Positions 56,490 through 58,803 of a stretch of DNA of 58,803 bases are shown piece by piece. Position numbers and translations under genes: made by a program. The stretch's first letter is position 1. Every line of letters starts with the position of its first letter. The notes beneath the pieces are model-generated. The model ran no database searches. It was given only the letters and a program-made list of their open reading frames with translations, and was not told where the DNA came from. Source of the stretch: an uncultured Clostridia bacterium (GTDB taxonomy: Bacteria > Bacillota > Clostridia > Oscillospirales > Oscillospiraceae); assembly GCA_947649615.1 (NCBI GenBank), contig CANSSG010000017.1, positions 1 through 58,803 of the forward strand, read 5' to 3'.

Positions 56490-57887
56490 TCAGCCTTCTC
56501 CCGCAAGCTGCCGGCCCATCAAGACGCCCATTACGGAAGCCATCATCAGCCCCCGGGTCCACCCGCTGGAATCCCCCAGGCAGTGCAGCCCTTGGATGTT
56601 GGTGCTGAAGGCCTCGTCCATTTTGACCCGGTTGGAATAGAATTTCAATTCCGGCGAGTAGAGCAGGGTTTCGGTCGAGGCAAAGCCCGGCACGACTTCA
56701 TCCATCGCCTGGATAAAGTTGATAATATTGATCATTGCCCGGTAAGGCATCGCGGCGGTAATATCCCCGGCCACGGCGTCCGGCAGGGTAGGGCGCACAT
56801 TGGAGAAAGCCAGTTCCTTCTGCCACGTCCGCTTCCCATCCAGGATGTCGCCGAACCGCTGGACCATAATATGGCCCGCGCCCAGCATATTGGTCAGCTC
56901 GCCCACCTTCTGGGCGTAAGCGATCGGCTGATTAAAGGGGTGGGAGAAATTATGGCTGCACAAGATGGCCAGGTTGGTGTTGTCGCTTTTCAGCTCCTTA
57001 TAGCTGTGTCCGTTGACTACGGCCAGGTCGTTGTCGTAGTTTTCCTGGCTGACGAACCCGCCTGGGTTCTGGCAGAAGGTCCGCACTTTGTTTTTAAAAG
57101 GCTTGGGATACCCCACCAGCTTAGATTCGTACAGGACCCGGTTGACGGTCTCCATGACCTCGTTGCGGACCTCTACGCGTACGCCGATGTCAACGGTGCC
57201 TGGCTGGTGGGCGATATTATGTTCTGCGCACAGGCTTTCCAGCCAATCCGCGCCCCGGCGTCCGGTTGCGATGACGGTATGGGCGGCGCGCAGCTCCCGT
57301 TCTTCCTTCCCGTTGGAAATCCGGACGCCCCGGCAGACGGCGCCCTCCAGGATCAAGTTGGTGCATTCATACCCGAACAGGATTTCCACCCCGTTCTGCA
57401 AGAGGTGCTGTTCGATGGCGTAATACAACTCCTGCGCCTTTTCGGTGCCGAGGTGGCGGATAGGGCAGTCCACCAGCTTCAGCCCCGCCCGGATGGCGCG
57501 TTTCCGGATATCCTTGACCTCCTCGGTGCTGCCGAGGCCTTCCACATGGCTGTCCGCGCCGAACTCAAGGTAGATTTTGTCGGTATAGTGGATGGTTTCC
57601 TGCGCCCTTTCCGCGCCGATGAGGGCCGGCAGGTCGCCCCCCACCTCATAGCTCAGAGAGAGTTTGCCGTCGGAAAACGCGCCTGCGCCGGAAAACCCCG
57701 TCGTGATATGGCAATAGGGCTTGCAGTTGACGCACTGGCCGGTTTTGCTTTTAGGGCAGCGGCGTTCCTCCACTGCCCGGCCTTTTTCCACAATAAGGAT
57801 TTTCTGCCTGCTGCCTTTTTTCAGCATTTCCAGCGCGGTAAAAATCCCCGCAGGGCCAGCGCCAATGATGATTACATCCTTTTCCAT
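56490..57887 (-). CDS. FAD-dependent dehydrogenase (COG2509-type)
   Basis: A 465-residue soluble flavoprotein of an uncharacterised family. The FAD loop DVIIIGAGPAGIFTALEML is at the N-terminus. A cysteine-rich patch (RRCPKSKTGQCVNCKPYC) near residue 43 could bind a cluster. GFSGAGAFSDGKLSLSYEVGG follows, HTVIATGRRGADWLESL lies near residue 207 and CLGDSSGWTRGLMMASVMG, a second FAD site, is near the C-terminus. It is 94 bases before nth and 57 after queH on the same strand. The substrate is unknown. Confidence 0.85.
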   Translation of the reverse strand: MEKDVIIIGAGPAGIFTALEMLKKGSRQKILIVEKGRAVEERRCPKSKTGQCVNCKPYCHITTGFSGAGAFSDGKLSLSYEVGGDLPALIGAERAQETIHYTDKIYLEFGADSHVEGLGSTEEVKDIRKRAIRAGLKLVDCPIRHLGTEKAQELYYAIEQHLLQNGVEILFGYECTNLILEGAVCRGVRISNGKEERELRAAHTVIATGRRGADWLESLCAEHNIAHQPGTVDIGVRVEVRNEVMETVNRVLYESKLVGYPKPFKNKVRTFCQNPGGFVSQENYDNDLAVVNGHSYKELKSDNTNLAILCSHNFSHPFNQPIAYAQKVGELTNMLGAGHIMVQRFGDILDGKRTWQKELAFSNVRPTLPDAVAGDITAAMPYRAMINIINFIQAMDEVVPGFASTETLLYSPELKFYSNRVKMDEAFSTNIQGLHCLGDSSGWTRGLMMASVMGVLMGRQLAGEG

Positions 57888-57943
57888 GGGGAACCTCCTT
57901 CACGAATCATGAGAACTTAACTTATACGAATCAGGAAACCGTA

Positions 57944-58513
57944 TTACAGGGGATGTGCGAACCGTTCCCGGTCTTTCCGGATTTGTTTGGCGTACCGCTC
58001 CTCCTCGGAGAAGACGCAGCCGCAGTACTTCTGCATATACAGCCCCAGTTCCCTGGCCTTCGCCTGCCCCTGCCGGAAGCCCGTCCGGAAATCCCGGTAG
58101 AGGAAGCCCACGCCGTACCGTTCCGCCAGGGCCTCCGCCGTCCGGCAGATGTCGTCATGGTCCTGATACGGGCTGACCAGCAGGGTGGTGGAAAAGCAGG
58201 AAAACCCATGCTCTGCCGCGTACCGCGCGGTTTCTTCCAGCCGGCAGGCGTAGCAGAGGGGGCATCGCCTGTCAAGGTCCCCGGCCACGGCCCTCACGAA
58301 ATCCCTCAGCCCGTACTCGTCCCAAACGGTCAGCTCCAGGCCGGCGGACCCGGCGTAATCCACCAGCGCATCCCGGCGGGCCTTGTACTCCTGATAGGGG
58401 TGGATATTGGGATTATACCAAAAGCCGGCCGGCTCGACGCCCTCCTCCCGGAGGGAATCAATGCAGTAGACGCTGCATGGGGCGCAGCAGATATGGAGCA
58501 GGAGACGATTCAT
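57944..58513 (-). CDS. queH: Epoxyqueuosine reductase (QueH)
   Basis: A 189-residue DUF208-family protein, the non-orthologous alternative to QueG, that reduces epoxyqueuosine to queuosine in tRNA. The conserved cysteine motifs are LLHICCAPCSVYC at residues 5-17 and CPLCYACRLEETARYA near residue 86, which hold the iron-sulfur cluster and second metal site. SCFSTTLLVSPYQDHDDI and YMQKYCGCVFSEEERY are also typical. ATG 58513 was chosen as a GGGGGTTCC site lies just before it. It pairs functionally with queA at 47464. Confidence 0.93.
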   Translation of the reverse strand: MNRLLLHICCAPCSVYCIDSLREEGVEPAGFWYNPNIHPYQEYKARRDALVDYAGSAGLELTVWDEYGLRDFVRAVAGDLDRRCPLCYACRLEETARYAAEHGFSCFSTTLLVSPYQDHDDICRTAEALAERYGVGFLYRDFRTGFRQGQAKARELGLYMQKYCGCVFSEEERYAKQIRKDRERFAHPL

Positions 58514-58529
58514 AGGGAACCCCCGGTAA

Positions 58530-58556
58530 ACATAGTTTGTGAGGGCGGCTGTCAAA
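58530..58556 (-). promoter_or_regulatory. Possible promoter of queH
   Basis: On the minus strand, TTGACA (58551-58556) and TATGTT (58530-58535) are present, but the spacer is only 15 bases. The GGCGGCT/AGCCGCC stem overlaps the -35 box. This is a tentative assignment. Confidence 0.35.
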
Positions 58557-58745
58557 AAGCCGCCAAGCATCTTTGGGATACGCATGCCTTGCCCCTATCA
58601 TAGCATATTCCGCCGCCGTTGTCAAAAGCGGAAAGGGTCCTTGCCAGGGTAATTGAATGAGTACAGAAAGAATTAACAAAATGTAGCTGAAGGGGAGAGA
58701 ACATAGTATACTGTAGAGAAGCAAGGGATAGGAGGGAGTATACCA

Positions 58746-58803
58746 ATAAAGAAACTAGGTTTGCTGGAAGTGTTGGAAGGGATAGAAGACAGCCGTCGAG
58801 AGC
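58746..58803 (+). CDS. Partial ISAs1-type transposase (5-prime end)
   Basis: The last 58 bases encode, in one frame, KKLGLLEVLEGIEDSRRE, which matches the N-terminal LLEVL..I.DPRR pattern of ISAs1-family (DDE_Tnp_1-associated) transposases. GGAGGG at 58731-58736 fits a ribosome binding site. The start is unclear because no ATG/GTG is in frame; ATA 58746 or TTG 58761 are the candidates. The rest lies outside the window. Upstream, CAGGGTAATTG near 58648 might belong to the element end. Only the short protein match supports the call. Confidence 0.5.
   Translation, partial: MKKLGLLEVLEGIEDSRRE

Noticed and set aside
1-58803. tRNA, rRNA, CRISPR array or prophage
   Set aside because: No cloverleaf with a conserved T-loop GTTCRA motif, no rRNA core sequence, no regularly spaced repeats and no phage structural or lysis genes were found on reading both strands.

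Overview
The window reads as the chromosome of a GC-rich, spore-forming member of the Bacillota, most like an anaerobic gut Clostridium relative of the Oscillospiraceae type. This is inferred from spoIVA and a SpoIID/LytB protein, an S-layer-homology protein, a tetrahydrofolate (THF) riboswitch, sigma-A type promoters with 17-base spacers, purine-rich ribosome binding sites and frequent TTG/GTG starts. No rRNA, tRNA, CRISPR array or prophage is visible. Most of it is ordinary chromosome, with a few accessory islets and dispersed hairpin repeats.

Layout. 0.2-4.4 kb: a LacI-type regulator, glycogen phosphorylase and a DUF3786 protein. 4.4-14.3 kb: a folate/one-carbon region. A THF riboswitch with terminator heads folT-folC and a zinc-peptidase-like gene. 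A divergent formate-THF ligase has its own promoter, and a later operon holds fchA, folD, a DUF1576 membrane protein and 5-formyl-THF cyclo-ligase. A snapback MITE-like repeat and a divergent XRE regulator/small-protein pair lie between fhs and fchA. 14.5-25 kb: a GNAT, an orphan GHKL sensor kinase, a two-gene operon of a 1602-residue multidomain fusion (HD, helical repeats, NadD-like nucleotidyltransferase, a possible acyltransferase-like stretch, phosphoribosyltransferase) with a lactate/malate-type dehydrogenase, and a hybrid histidine kinase. 25-28 kb: a polysaccharide deacetylase lipoprotein, a low-GC islet with two small membrane proteins, and an endonuclease/exonuclease/phosphatase protein.

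28-34 kb: a five-gene Opp/Dpp-type peptide or nickel ABC transporter. 34-39.5 kb: DUF378, a degenerate chemoreceptor-like protein, a secreted protein, a MazF-type toxin and a phosphodiester glycosidase with SLH repeats. 39.6-42.7 kb: DUF1858, trmK, nif3-like, yebC and an ECF S component in one operon. 42.8-48.5 kb: spoIVA, asd, a SpoIID/LytB protein and queA. 48.6-54.6 kb: a molybdenum cofactor and molybdate uptake operon (moaA, moaC, MOSC, moeA-like, modABC, mogA). 54.5-58.5 kb, minus strand: three small acidic/proline-rich proteins, nth, an FAD-dependent dehydrogenase and queH. The right edge cuts into what looks like an ISAs1-type transposase.

The folate genes form a coherent loop: THF uptake and polyglutamylation controlled by THF itself, then interconversion of formyl-, methenyl- and methylene-THF. 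queA and queH supply the last two steps of queuosine synthesis. The most promising undescribed system is the fusion/dehydrogenase operon at 16.7-22.7 kb.
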